Origin: CAYFSC01 sp964345695
GTDB taxonomy: Bacteria > Bacteroidota > Rhodothermia > Rhodothermales > Salinibacteraceae
Direction of reading: 5' to 3'
NCBI GenBank assembly: GCA_964345695.1
Contig: CAYFSC010000094.1
Span: forward strand, 1-11,852
DNA: 11,852 nucleotides
This document shows, in pieces, positions 1 through 6,542 of this stretch. The translations under genes were made by a program, and so were the position numbers. Under the pieces are notes generated by a model. That model did no database searches. It saw nothing but the letters and a program-made list of their open reading frames with translations, and was not told the origin of the DNA. Every line of letters begins with the position of its first letter. The first letter of the stretch is position 1.

Positions 1-15
1 TCATCGATGTTCCTT
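1..15 (-). promoter_or_regulatory. Ribosome-binding site and start codon of a gene leaving the window
   Basis: Read on the minus strand, AAGGAA (plus positions 10-15) lies five bases before an ATG at positions 4-2. This is the best Shine-Dalgarno match next to a start codon that I noticed in the window. The ATG is 36 bases past the stop codon of the PorV/PorQ-like gene and on the same strand. I infer that a further gene of the same transcription unit begins here. Only its first codon is inside the window, so nothing can be said about its product. Confidence 0.4.
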
Positions 16-40
16 CCCGATTTTTCCCCGGCAAGGGCGG

Positions 41-1189
41 TCATTGTCCGCCGCGCTTGAGGCCCGGTTGCTCGAGCGTCAACTGAGCCGAGATGCGGTA
101 GGAAAACCCGAGGTCGTCGGCCACCAGTCCCGCAAAGTCGCCAAAACTGAAATCCACGGAGACCTGCGCCAGATCGAGCCCGGCCCCGACCGACGGTGTG
201 ATGTCCAGCCCGATGTCGTTACCGACCTGCACGCGGCTGATTCCGGCGCGGAGCTCTGCCACACCGTTGTAGCTGAACGCCCCTCCGAGCCGCGGATGAA
301 ACGACACGTCGCCCACGTTCGGCACGAAGGCCTGCTGCCCGTCGAACGCCATGTCGACGTCGAGACCCACCGAAACGGTGTGCTCTCCCACCGGCCAGAC
401 GGCGCCGCTGCCGAATCGGGCCACCGGCAGCACGAGTGCCGTTCCGCCGTCTGGGATGTCCTGATCGAACACGTCTTGAAAAGTGAACGGCTCGCCGGTC
501 TCCGGATTGATGTCTGCGCTGTCGAGTTGGAACGCAGACCGGTTGACGCTCCAGCTCTGCAGCATGGTCGACAGGTCTTGGACCGTCAGGCCCAGTCGGT
601 ACGGTCCCTGCCGGTACTGGGCGCCCATGTCGACGCTGTAGCCCCACGCGTCGGCGAAGTCACCGATGGTTCGGCGGATGCCTTTGAAGGACAGGCCCAG
701 CGTCAGACGGTCGTTGACGCGGCGGCTGTAGCTGACGAACAGCGCCCAGTCGGCCGCCGAAAACGTGGTGACGAGGCTCTCAAAGTTGGGCTTGGGCTGG
801 TTGCGGACGGGATCCCACGCGTTGAGCGTGTTCACGATGTCGTTCACCCCACTGCGAAAGAGGGAGAGGCCGAGCGTCGACCGTTCGTTGACCGGAAACG
901 CCACTGCGCCGTAGTCGAACGAGACGGCCCCAGCGAACCGCTCGACGTGCATGTAGCTGATCTGCGGATAGGTAGTGTGACTCAGTCCTGCCGGATTCCA
1001 GTAGCCGGCGCTCACCTCGTGGGCGTGGGCCACGTATGCCCCGCCCATCCCGAGGGCGCGGCTATCGACGCCGCCGGCCAGAAAATCGGCGCCGTATTTC
1101 GCGATGCGCTGGCCCTGCGCCGGCGGAGCCGCCACCAGCATAAAGACGGTGCACAGCGCAAGAAGGGGTCGAACAAGCCCGGGGGACAT
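41..1189 (-). CDS. PorV/PorQ-like outer-membrane beta-barrel protein
   Basis: The product is 382 residues and probably forms a beta-barrel in the outer membrane. Residues 1-26 form a signal peptide ending in a PAQG-Q cleavage site. The mature N-terminus shows the family signature: GVDSRALGMGGAYVA at 40-54, followed by WNPAGL at 64-69. The rest alternates short amphipathic strands (for example TLGLSLF, RLTLGLSF, YRLGLTVQDL) with polar loops. In known relatives such proteins belong to the FadL-like barrel superfamily. PorV shuttles cargo of the type IX secretion system, but many paralogues have no assigned role, and no other T9SS gene is visible here. The frame stays open upstream to 1441, but that part is Cys/Arg/Trp-rich, overlaps the lipoprotein gene and lacks a signal peptide. 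I therefore start at the ATG directly before the signal peptide. It lies 106 bases downstream of the lipoprotein gene, which could be co-transcribed. Family assignment is firm; the function is not known. Confidence 0.88.
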   Translation of the reverse strand: MSPGLVRPLLALCTVFMLVAAPPAQGQRIAKYGADFLAGGVDSRALGMGGAYVAHAHEVSAGYWNPAGLSHTTYPQISYMHVERFAGAVSFDYGAVAFPVNERSTLGLSLFRSGVNDIVNTLNAWDPVRNQPKPNFESLVTTFSAADWALFVSYSRRVNDRLTLGLSFKGIRRTIGDFADAWGYSVDMGAQYRQGPYRLGLTVQDLSTMLQSWSVNRSAFQLDSADINPETGEPFTFQDVFDQDIPDGGTALVLPVARFGSGAVWPVGEHTVSVGLDVDMAFDGQQAFVPNVGDVSFHPRLGGAFSYNGVAELRAGISRVQVGNDIGLDITPSVGAGLDLAQVSVDFSFGDFAGLVADDLGFSYRISAQLTLEQPGLKRGGQ

Positions 1190-1295
1190 ACGCGCGGAGG
1201 GGTTCAATCGCCAGTCGGTGCGGAACGGCGACAGGGTCGGTGAGACGCAGGCACATCGTCCCCAACACGAGCACGGAAGCAAAGATCCACCGGCG

Positions 1296-1787
1296 TCACT
1301 CCTGACCGGCCCCCGGAGGCGTGCGCAGGTCCGCCACGCGATCTTCGATGGCATCCAGGTAGTCGTCGTAAATCGCGCTGGCACTGAGCGATCGGTCCAC
1401 GGCTGCATCCACCGCGTCATCGGCGCGATCTTCATCGCCATCGTCGGGGACAGGCGGCGGGGTGCCCGAGGCCTGATCGACGAACGTCAATAGAAGGCTG
1501 ATCTTCACCTCCCCGTCGTCGTCGCGGATGCGCGCCTCGGCCTTCTCGACACGCCGGTGCGTTTCGATCATCCACACAGGCCGCTGCCCGGTCACAATGG
1601 CTCCCTTCTCTCGATCGAGCGTCCGAATGGGGAAGCCGCGCTCCTCCAGCTCCTGCCGGGTGGCTTCAAACACCTGAGTGTACGTCCCCTCGATCTCTCG
1701 GTCGGCGCTGCCCGGATGCAGGAACGGCAGGCAGGCCGCGAACAGGAATATCAGTACAGCAAGCACGGCACGTCGGAAGCCATGCAT
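1296..1787 (-). CDS. Small lipoprotein of unknown function
   Basis: A 163-residue exported lipoprotein. Residues 1-18 are a short charged and hydrophobic leader ending in a lipobox-like FAAC, so Cys19 is the likely lipidated residue. Residues 31-68 read as helix plus strands, with TYTQVFEATRQELEERGF followed by a 'D-R-E-K-G-A-I-V-T-G' turn. That pattern occurs in several small periplasmic alpha/beta lipoprotein domains (BamC-like helix-grip folds), which is a resemblance only and not an assignment. Residues 93-103 continue the sheet, 110-131 are Pro- and Asp-rich and probably disordered, and the tail ends in a short helix. It begins 61-94 bases from the divergent YaeQ-like gene and precedes the PorV/PorQ-like gene on the same strand. 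An outer-membrane partner role for that barrel is conceivable but not shown. Confidence 0.75.
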   Translation of the reverse strand: MHGFRRAVLAVLIFLFAACLPFLHPGSADREIEGTYTQVFEATRQELEERGFPIRTLDREKGAIVTGQRPVWMIETHRRVEKAEARIRDDDGEVKISLLLTFVDQASGTPPPVPDDGDEDRADDAVDAAVDRSLSASAIYDDYLDAIEDRVADLRTPPGAGQE

Positions 1788-1881
1788 CGCAGGCGAGGAG
1801 CCGAGGACGGAGACCGGCGAACTTCCCTTCTTTCGCCGCGTGGAGGCGATGCGAAGTCACACTGGCCAACCCGAACCGTCG

Positions 1882-2379
1882 ATGAAACACCTCCGACGCA
1901 AGATCACCTTGCGGGCGCACGGCGAGCAGGTGGTTTTCGTGAAGCACAAGCAGGAGCGCATCGAGCACGTCTGGATGAAAGCGTTCCTGTGGGCGCTTTA
2001 TCTGCCCCGCTATCCCGAGTTATCGGTAGAGGTGTCGGTCGGAGACAAGTACAAGCCCGACGTCGTGCAGATGGACCCGCTGCGCAGGGCGCCTGTGTTC
2101 TGGGGGGAAGCCGGGCAGGTCGGGACCGACAAGATCGAGGCGCTGGTGCGTCGCTACCCCGAGGTTCACTTTGCGATGTGCAAGTGGGACGCTTCGCTGG
2201 ATCCGTTCGTGGAGCAGGTGGAAACGGCCGTGCACGGCGTGGACCGCAGCGGACCGTTCGATCTGCTGTCGATTCCGGACGACGCGGCCGACCGGTTCAT
2301 CGACCGGAAAGGCCGCGTGTCTCTTGCCCTCGACGACCTTCAGTGGGTGCGCATCGGCCATGCGGTCTCTCTGGACTAA
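1882..2379 (+). CDS. YaeQ-like protein, PD-(D/E)XK nuclease superfamily
   Basis: A 165-residue cytoplasmic protein with no signal peptide. Compared from memory with E. coli YaeQ, the order of elements matches. There is an N-terminal strand pair, an 'E..EHV.MK.FLWAL' helix (residues 25-39) where YaeQ has its ERMM..LLAWL helix, and then PD at 59-60. Next comes GEAGQVGTDKIEAL at 75-88, aligning with YaeQ IELGLPDERRIKKA, then strand VHFAMCKW at 95-102 and a C-terminal beta region (GRVSLALDD). YaeQ is a structurally known variant of the PD-(D/E)XK nuclease fold whose activity is unclear. As in YaeQ, the usual lysine after the second acidic residue is absent (E76-A-G). Two starts are possible: the ATG at 1849, with GGAGG only two bases before it, and the ATG at 1882. 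I prefer 1882 because MKHLRRKITLR begins directly with the first strand. The gene stands alone, divergent from the lipoprotein gene. Gene reality is firm; the YaeQ relationship is likely. Confidence 0.72.
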   Translation: MKHLRRKITLRAHGEQVVFVKHKQERIEHVWMKAFLWALYLPRYPELSVEVSVGDKYKPDVVQMDPLRRAPVFWGEAGQVGTDKIEALVRRYPEVHFAMCKWDASLDPFVEQVETAVHGVDRSGPFDLLSIPDDAADRFIDRKGRVSLALDDLQWVRIGHAVSLD

Positions 2380-2513
2380 CGCGGGATACCGAGAAGCACC
2401 CGGGGTCTATCCGGTCGGAGCCACCAATCGGAAACGAAATGGAAGCGCCGACCGCAGAATTTTGAGGGCAGTGAGCGTGCCACGATCCGGGCAATTGAAA
2501 ACGATCTCCAAAA

Positions 2514-2532
2514 CGGGCCCGTCATCCCGGGC
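2514..2532 (-). terminator. Possible weak terminator hairpin, minus strand
   Basis: On the minus strand GCCCG-GGATGA-CGGGC folds into a five-base-pair stem with a six-base loop, and CCGTTTT follows, giving a short T run. It lies about 120 bases past the stop of the CxC protein gene and overlaps the left end of the repeat-like element. The stem is short and the T run interrupted, so this could simply be part of the repeat. Confidence 0.25.
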
Positions 2533-2625
2533 TTGTCGAGGGAGCTCCCCAGAACGAGCGGATTGGCCCGGGGAGGTTTCCAGACGATGATGCTCCGGAC
2601 CTCCTCGGCTGCGCTCGGAACGACA
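2521..2625. repeat. Imperfect-palindrome dispersed repeat (REP/MITE-like)
   Basis: The element opens with GTCATCCCGGGCTTGTCGAG and closes with GGCTGCGCTCGGAACGAC, so its ends are imperfect inverted copies of each other (about 18 of the outer 28 bases match). Inside, CTCCCC (2545-2550) can pair with GGGGAG (2570-2575). Sequences with GTCATYCCGRGC ends and GGAAYGAC closings are commonly seen as dispersed intergenic repeats in bacterial genomes, including Bacteroidota; this is from memory. It lies between the convergent YaeQ-like gene and the CxC protein gene, a usual place for such elements. I see no second copy inside this window, so repeat status is inferred from its form. Confidence 0.55.
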
Positions 2626-2650
2626 GCCGTTGATGTTGTGAGATAGACTT

Positions 2651-3412
2651 TTAGTCGAGGCTCTTTTCAACCATGCCGAAGTTGACGCGGTCGGCATCCG
2701 CTGCCAGTACACGCAGCGTCGCAGCGTCCTGCGGAACCAGCAGGGTGCCGGTGTACTCGCTCGTTGTCCCGGCAAACGAGAGGTCGGTTTCGCTGACGAT
2801 GTCCCCATCGTCGTTAACGAACTGCGCACGGATGTCGTAGCGGGAGGCGTCCCAGAGTCCACCGGGCTCCGTCGGGCAGCCACACATCATGCGGACGCGA
2901 CTTCGTACGGCAACGGTTTCGCCCGGGGACACGTCGAGGTCGCTTGGGGCCAGCAGCTCGACGATGAAGCCGTGGAGCGTCAGGGTGATGCCCTCGCCGG
3001 TGATGTCTTTGCCGGGCACCAGCAGCACCGACTTCCGCGCCCGCTGCAGGGCATGCGGAAAGTCGAGCGGGCCCTCGGCGGTGATTTCGACCGGGACGGG
3101 CCGGTTCAGGGTGAGCGTCGTCTCGAACTTGGCGGCGCCGGGCGCCTCGTAGATCGTGGCCCCGCGCTCGTGCGGCTGACGCATGATCGTTTCGGTGCTG
3201 CCCGAGTCGCCCGTCTGAATACCCTCGGCGAGGACGGCCCCAGTGTTGGCGTCCCGAAGGATGATCTGCGCCCCACCCACGGGGTCTTGCAGCAGCTTTG
3301 CGTCGTTTGAGACGGCGCGCACCACGACCGTGGTGGGCGTGCCGGACGACTGCGCGTGGACGGGAATTGCGACAAGAAGCAGCGCGAACAGGCTGGGGAG
3401 AAAGCGGCGCAT
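2651..3412 (-). CDS. Periplasmic two-domain protein with MMCGCP motif
   Basis: A 253-residue exported protein of unknown function. The signal peptide is residues 1-20, ending VHA before Gln21. Residues about 26-115 are beta-rich and resemble a carboxypeptidase-regulatory or Ig-like domain, with 'VRDPxxGAxxxxRDANTG' style turns near 44-60. Residues 127-152 form a linker strand region (LLVPGKDITGEGI). Residues about 160-240 form a second Ig-like domain that contains MMCGCPTEPGGLWD (175-188). Cys177 and Cys179 are the only cysteines in the mature protein, so they could form a CxC metal site or a vicinal-type disulfide. I recall similar MCGCP-x-x-PGG-x-WD proteins annotated as hypothetical in other bacteria, which suggests a conserved family. 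I chose the ATG at 3412, directly before the signal peptide, over an in-frame ATG 21 bases upstream. The gene is divergent from the small membrane protein gene, with about 150 bases between their starts. Confidence 0.78.
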   Translation of the reverse strand: MRRFLPSLFALLLVAIPVHAQSSGTPTTVVVRAVSNDAKLLQDPVGGAQIILRDANTGAVLAEGIQTGDSGSTETIMRQPHERGATIYEAPGAAKFETTLTLNRPVPVEITAEGPLDFPHALQRARKSVLLVPGKDITGEGITLTLHGFIVELLAPSDLDVSPGETVAVRSRVRMMCGCPTEPGGLWDASRYDIRAQFVNDDGDIVSETDLSFAGTTSEYTGTLLVPQDAATLRVLAADADRVNFGMVEKSLD

Positions 3413-3563
3413 GGGACGAAAGGCTTGTAACAAAGTGGAATCTCAAGAGGCATATATTCCTATCGTCGCATACCGATCCCACCTGACCGTGGCTTGGCGT
3501 GAACGATTTCAGGCGACGGCGTTGAACCCGAACGAATGTCCCCGTCACGGCGGCCGCCTGGTC

Positions 3564-4124
3564 ATGTCGTTTCTGATTCTTGGATTTGCCCTTGCGTTGC
3601 TCGTCCTGCTCGTTGGGACGTCTTTCGCGGCTGCCGTCGATCCGCTGGCACCGCTTCTAACGCTGGCCCTCGCCTACGCCGGGGGGCGCACTCTCCTGCA
3701 CGCGCCTGGCGGGCGACGTCTGCTGCTGTACGGCATCGCCTTCGTGGCGCTTGTAACTGTCCCGCTCGGCCTCCTCACTCATGGGTCACTGACCGACCTG
3801 GGCCCCTACCGTGCACAACCCTTCGATGGTGACCTCGGAGAGCGGGAGGTGTCTGCACGCCTTTCGCATGCCGGAGGCACACTGGTGGCCTACACGGCGA
3901 CGGACGAGGCGCCTCCGGTGCTTGCCTTCGAGCGGCGCGACTCGACCCATTGGGCGTCGGCCCTTCCCACCAATCACCCCATCACGCGGATGAGCGACCT
4001 GCAAGCTATGCCCCTGATCTGGCGCTACCGCGTCGACTTTTACGCTGAAGGCTGGGGCGCGGCGGGATGGCTCTACGTGTGGCGCTGGGGGGGCGTGCAA
4101 GAGGTTCACCTGTTGCGCCCGTGA
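3564..4124 (+). CDS. Small membrane protein of unknown function
   Basis: A 186-residue protein that I do not recognise. Three hydrophobic stretches (about residues 3-24, 28-44 and 52-72) are likely transmembrane helices, separated by short loops with Arg51-Arg52 before the third. Residues 75-186 form a soluble C-terminal domain rich in Trp, Tyr and Arg, ending YVWRWGG-x-QEVHLL, which looks like a compact beta domain facing the periplasm or cytoplasm. The reading frame is open well upstream, but that stretch overlaps the divergent CxC gene and is not hydrophobic. The ATG directly before the first membrane segment is therefore the natural start. No Shine-Dalgarno motif is evident. It is followed on the same strand by the UPF0158 gene after 163 bases, so co-transcription is possible but not evident. 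Confidence 0.62.
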   Translation: MSFLILGFALALLVLLVGTSFAAAVDPLAPLLTLALAYAGGRTLLHAPGGRRLLLYGIAFVALVTVPLGLLTHGSLTDLGPYRAQPFDGDLGEREVSARLSHAGGTLVAYTATDEAPPVLAFERRDSTHWASALPTNHPITRMSDLQAMPLIWRYRVDFYAEGWGAAGWLYVWRWGGVQEVHLLRP

Positions 4125-4287
4125 CAGCCGCAGGGCAACCGCGCCTCGTCGGGCGGCCGGGTCGCCGCTACAGAAGGATACCGGATGGAACCGCCCCTTT
4201 CTCGGTGATGTCGCGGAACGGTTTGGCCAGCACGCGCTTCACTGTGCTGTTGATCCATAATTTTCTCTCGGAACGAACGGTGAACTC

Positions 4288-4818
4288 ATGGCCGCTTCCT
4301 TATCCGAAGTCGTCCTCGCCTTTCAGTCTCTGTCCGACGAGTACGAGCAGCATCTCCACCGCGAAACCGGGGTCATCGTCGGGCTCACGAAAAGTGACAT
4401 CCGCCCCTACCTCGACGGGGCGCGGGATCCAGCGCAGGCGCCCGAGTGGATTCGCGAACCCCTGGAGACGATCAAGGAAGCCCGCAGCAGCGACGACTGG
4501 GTGGAGCTTCCCGATCCCAGTTACGTAAGCGACCGGACCATCATGCGCAGCTTCTGCAAGTGCCTGCCCGACGACGAGGTGTGCCGCGACCTGATGGACG
4601 CCCTGTACGGAAGCGGTGCCTCCGAAATGTTTAAGGAGAAGGTCAAAAAGCACGGGATGCACGAGGACTGGCGGTCCTTTCGCCAGGAGTCCGTCGCGGA
4701 GACCGCCGAAGAATGGCTGAAGGAGCACAACATCTCGTACGAAGACGACACCGATGAGGCCGATCCGCGCGACGAAATGAGCGACCCCGACCTCTCGATC
4801 TCCGACTTCCTCGGCTGA
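4288..4818 (+). CDS. UPF0158 family protein
   Basis: A 176-residue cytoplasmic protein of the uncharacterised UPF0158 family. The order of family landmarks is intact. An N-terminal helix is followed by the 'LHRETGVIV' strand (23-31), WVELP at 71-75, and a helical region with MRSF (86-89), LMDALYGSGASEMFK (102-116) and EDWRSFR (126-132). The closing helix is AEEWLKEHNI (140-149), matching the typical 'W..FR.E....A..WL..N.I' ending. The last 27 residues form a strongly acidic tail. Unusually, three cysteines cluster in the middle (Cys90, Cys92, Cys99), where I remember relatives having hydrophobic or acidic residues. No biochemical role is established for the family. It lies between the small membrane protein and the TPR protein on the same strand, 57 bases before the latter. 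Confidence 0.82.
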   Translation: MAASLSEVVLAFQSLSDEYEQHLHRETGVIVGLTKSDIRPYLDGARDPAQAPEWIREPLETIKEARSSDDWVELPDPSYVSDRTIMRSFCKCLPDDEVCRDLMDALYGSGASEMFKEKVKKHGMHEDWRSFRQESVAETAEEWLKEHNISYEDDTDEADPRDEMSDPDLSISDFLG

Positions 4819-4875
4819 GGCATCCCTCACGGTTCTCCCATCGGACCGAGAGACTTCCATTTTTCCACTCACCGG

Positions 4876-6513
4876 ATGCACGCTCCCGAAATGGCTCTGC
4901 CCGTCCTGATCCGCCGGATTGTCGGTGTTGTTCTCGTTTCTCTGTGTGTTGCCCCGGCCCTCGCGCAAGACGGCGACTACGGATCCACCACCTTTCCCAA
5001 CTCGGGCGCCCCGGAGGCGCAGGAGGCGTTTAAGAAAGGTCTTCTGATGCTCCACAGCTTCGAGTACGTGTCGGCCCGCCGGGCTTTTCAGAAGGCCCAG
5101 GATATCGACGCGGATTTCGCGATGGCGGTCTGGGGCGAGGCGATGACGCACAACCATCCCATCTGGATGGAGCAAGATCGCAAGGCGGCGCTGGAGGCTC
5201 TGAAGCAGCTGGGTCCCACCCCCGCAGCCCAACTGGAGCGGGCCCCAACAGAGCGGGAGAAGGCTTACCTGCGCACCCTGCATGTGTTATATGGAGCGGG
5301 CGCGGGCGATTCTCCTTCCAAGGAACAGCGCGACGAGGCGTATGCCGAGGCCATGGCCGATCTCGCCGACGAGCATCCCGACGACCTGAACGCGCAGGCC
5401 TTCCACGCCCTTTCGATCCTCGGCACCGCCCATGAAGGCCGCGACTTTGCCACCTACATGCGCGCCGCAGCCATTGTGGAGGCGGTCTTCGACGAGAATC
5501 CGCAGCATCCTGGCGCCGCCCACTATCTGATTCACGCCTACGACGACCCCGTGCACGCCCCGCTTGGGTTGCGTCCGGCCGAGGTGTATGCCGACGTCGC
5601 TCCTGCGGCCTCCCACGCGCTGCATATGCCGTCGCACATTTTCTTCGCCCTCGGGATGTGGGAGCGCGCCGCGGCCTCGAACGCCGACTCCTACGAGGCC
5701 GCCAAGGCCGCCACCGAGCGCCGGGGCGAGCCGCTGAACGGCCACGGCTACCACGCGCTTCAGTGGCGCGCCTACGCTCGGGCTCAGCTTGGGCAGTACG
5801 ACAAGGCACGCTCCGTCGTCCAGACAGGCAGGGAGCACGCCCGCGCCTCCGACGGGATGGCGGCAGGATATGAGCGCTACATCCTGTCGGGCTTCCCGGC
5901 CATGTACGTGGTGGAAACGCAGCGCTGGGAGGCGATGGACGCCTTCGACATCGACACGACGGGCATGCGCCCGGCACGTCTCATCAGCGTGCGGGCGGTG
6001 CAGGGCATGGCCGCGCTCCAGACGGAGGATCGGTCTGCCGCCGAGCAGTATCGTTCCGATGCTCGGTCTGCCGCAGAGAGCGACATTGCAGCGATCGACC
6101 GCGTCCCGCTTCTCCAGTTGGACGCGCTCCTCCATCTTGACGCCGAGAACCCCGAGCGTGCGCTCTCCCTCCTCGATAAGGCGACTGCCATCGAGGACGA
6201 GCAGCCGCTCTCGTACGGTCCGGCAGCCCCCCTCAAGCCGACGCATGAGCTCTACGGGGAGGTCCTCCTGGATCTAGATCGTCCTGCGGAGGCCCAGTCG
6301 CATTTCGAGGCGGCGCTCGACCGGTATCCGGGGCGGGCCCTCTCCACCTGGGGCCGGGCAAAGGCCGCCGCCGAAGCCGGGCACGCCGAGGTCGCGAACG
6401 AGGCACGGGCCGAGCTCGCCGCCATGTGGGACGCCGCCGATCCGGCCGTGAAGCAACGCCTGGAAACGCTGAGCGCTTCCGCGTCATCGAGCGACGCTTC
6501 CGGATCGGAGTAG
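4876..6513 (+). CDS. Exported TPR protein with conserved histidine clusters
   Basis: A 545-residue protein with a signal peptide (about residues 7-30, ending ALA before Gln31) and an otherwise largely helical body with tetratricopeptide-type repeats. Repeats can be seen near 47-80 (AFKKGLLML...ARRAFQKAQDIDADF), 298-330 and 455-530 (AEAQSHFEAALDRYPGRA, AEVANEARAEL). Between them lie histidine-bearing segments typical of a bacterial family of unknown function: AMTHNHPIW (89-97), HPGAAHYLIHAYDDPVHA (211-228), SHALHMPSHIFF (246-257) and NGHGYHALQW (288-297). Such spacing suggests a metal or ligand site inside the TPR superhelix, which is my inference. Two ATGs fit (4876 and 4891); I keep the first, but the second gives a more usual signal peptide. 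The gene converges with the methyltransferase gene 28 bases away. The gene is certain, the family likely, the function unknown. Confidence 0.87.
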   Translation: MHAPEMALPVLIRRIVGVVLVSLCVAPALAQDGDYGSTTFPNSGAPEAQEAFKKGLLMLHSFEYVSARRAFQKAQDIDADFAMAVWGEAMTHNHPIWMEQDRKAALEALKQLGPTPAAQLERAPTEREKAYLRTLHVLYGAGAGDSPSKEQRDEAYAEAMADLADEHPDDLNAQAFHALSILGTAHEGRDFATYMRAAAIVEAVFDENPQHPGAAHYLIHAYDDPVHAPLGLRPAEVYADVAPAASHALHMPSHIFFALGMWERAAASNADSYEAAKAATERRGEPLNGHGYHALQWRAYARAQLGQYDKARSVVQTGREHARASDGMAAGYERYILSGFPAMYVVETQRWEAMDAFDIDTTGMRPARLISVRAVQGMAALQTEDRSAAEQYRSDARSAAESDIAAIDRVPLLQLDALLHLDAENPERALSLLDKATAIEDEQPLSYGPAAPLKPTHELYGEVLLDLDRPAEAQSHFEAALDRYPGRALSTWGRAKAAAEAGHAEVANEARAELAAMWDAADPAVKQRLETLSASASSSDASGSE

Positions 6514-6542
6514 CCGCCTCCACGACGCGATCTTGGGCGGCT
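6512..6542. terminator. Inverted repeat between two convergent genes
   Basis: AGCCGCC (6512-6518) and GGCGGCT (6536-6542) form a perfect seven-base inverted repeat with a 17-base loop. It spans the whole 28-base gap between the TPR gene and the methyltransferase gene and touches both stop codons. It could act as a bidirectional transcription terminator, but neither strand has a T run after it, so a factor-dependent role or chance is equally possible. Confidence 0.35.

Noticed and set aside
44..1243. Long plus-strand open frame of about 400 codons opposite the PorV/PorQ-like gene
   Set aside because: Its product is rich in Arg, His and Val with no domain pattern, as expected of an antisense frame in high-GC DNA.
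1190..1441. N-terminal extension of the PorV/PorQ-like frame
   Set aside because: It overlaps the lipoprotein gene, is Cys/Trp/Arg-rich, and lies before a clear signal peptide that begins at 1189.
1882..3412. Defence island or anti-phage system built around the nuclease-fold protein
   Set aside because: Neighbours are an envelope lipoprotein and a periplasmic protein; no helicase, methylase, NTPase or toxin gene is nearby.
3425..3458. Possible promoter TTGTAA ... TATATT before the membrane-protein gene
   Set aside because: The spacing between the two boxes is 22 bases, too long for a standard promoter, and no Bacteroidota-type TAnnTTTG box fits.
4256..4265. CATAATTTTC as a -10 or -7 box before the UPF0158 gene
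   Set aside because: It resembles TAnnTTTG at 4258-4265 but has no upstream TTG box at a proper distance.
5030..6246. Two minus-strand frames of over 300 codons opposite the TPR gene
   Set aside because: Arg/Pro-rich or Val/Gly/His-rich shadows; the plus strand holds a signal peptide and TPR motifs.
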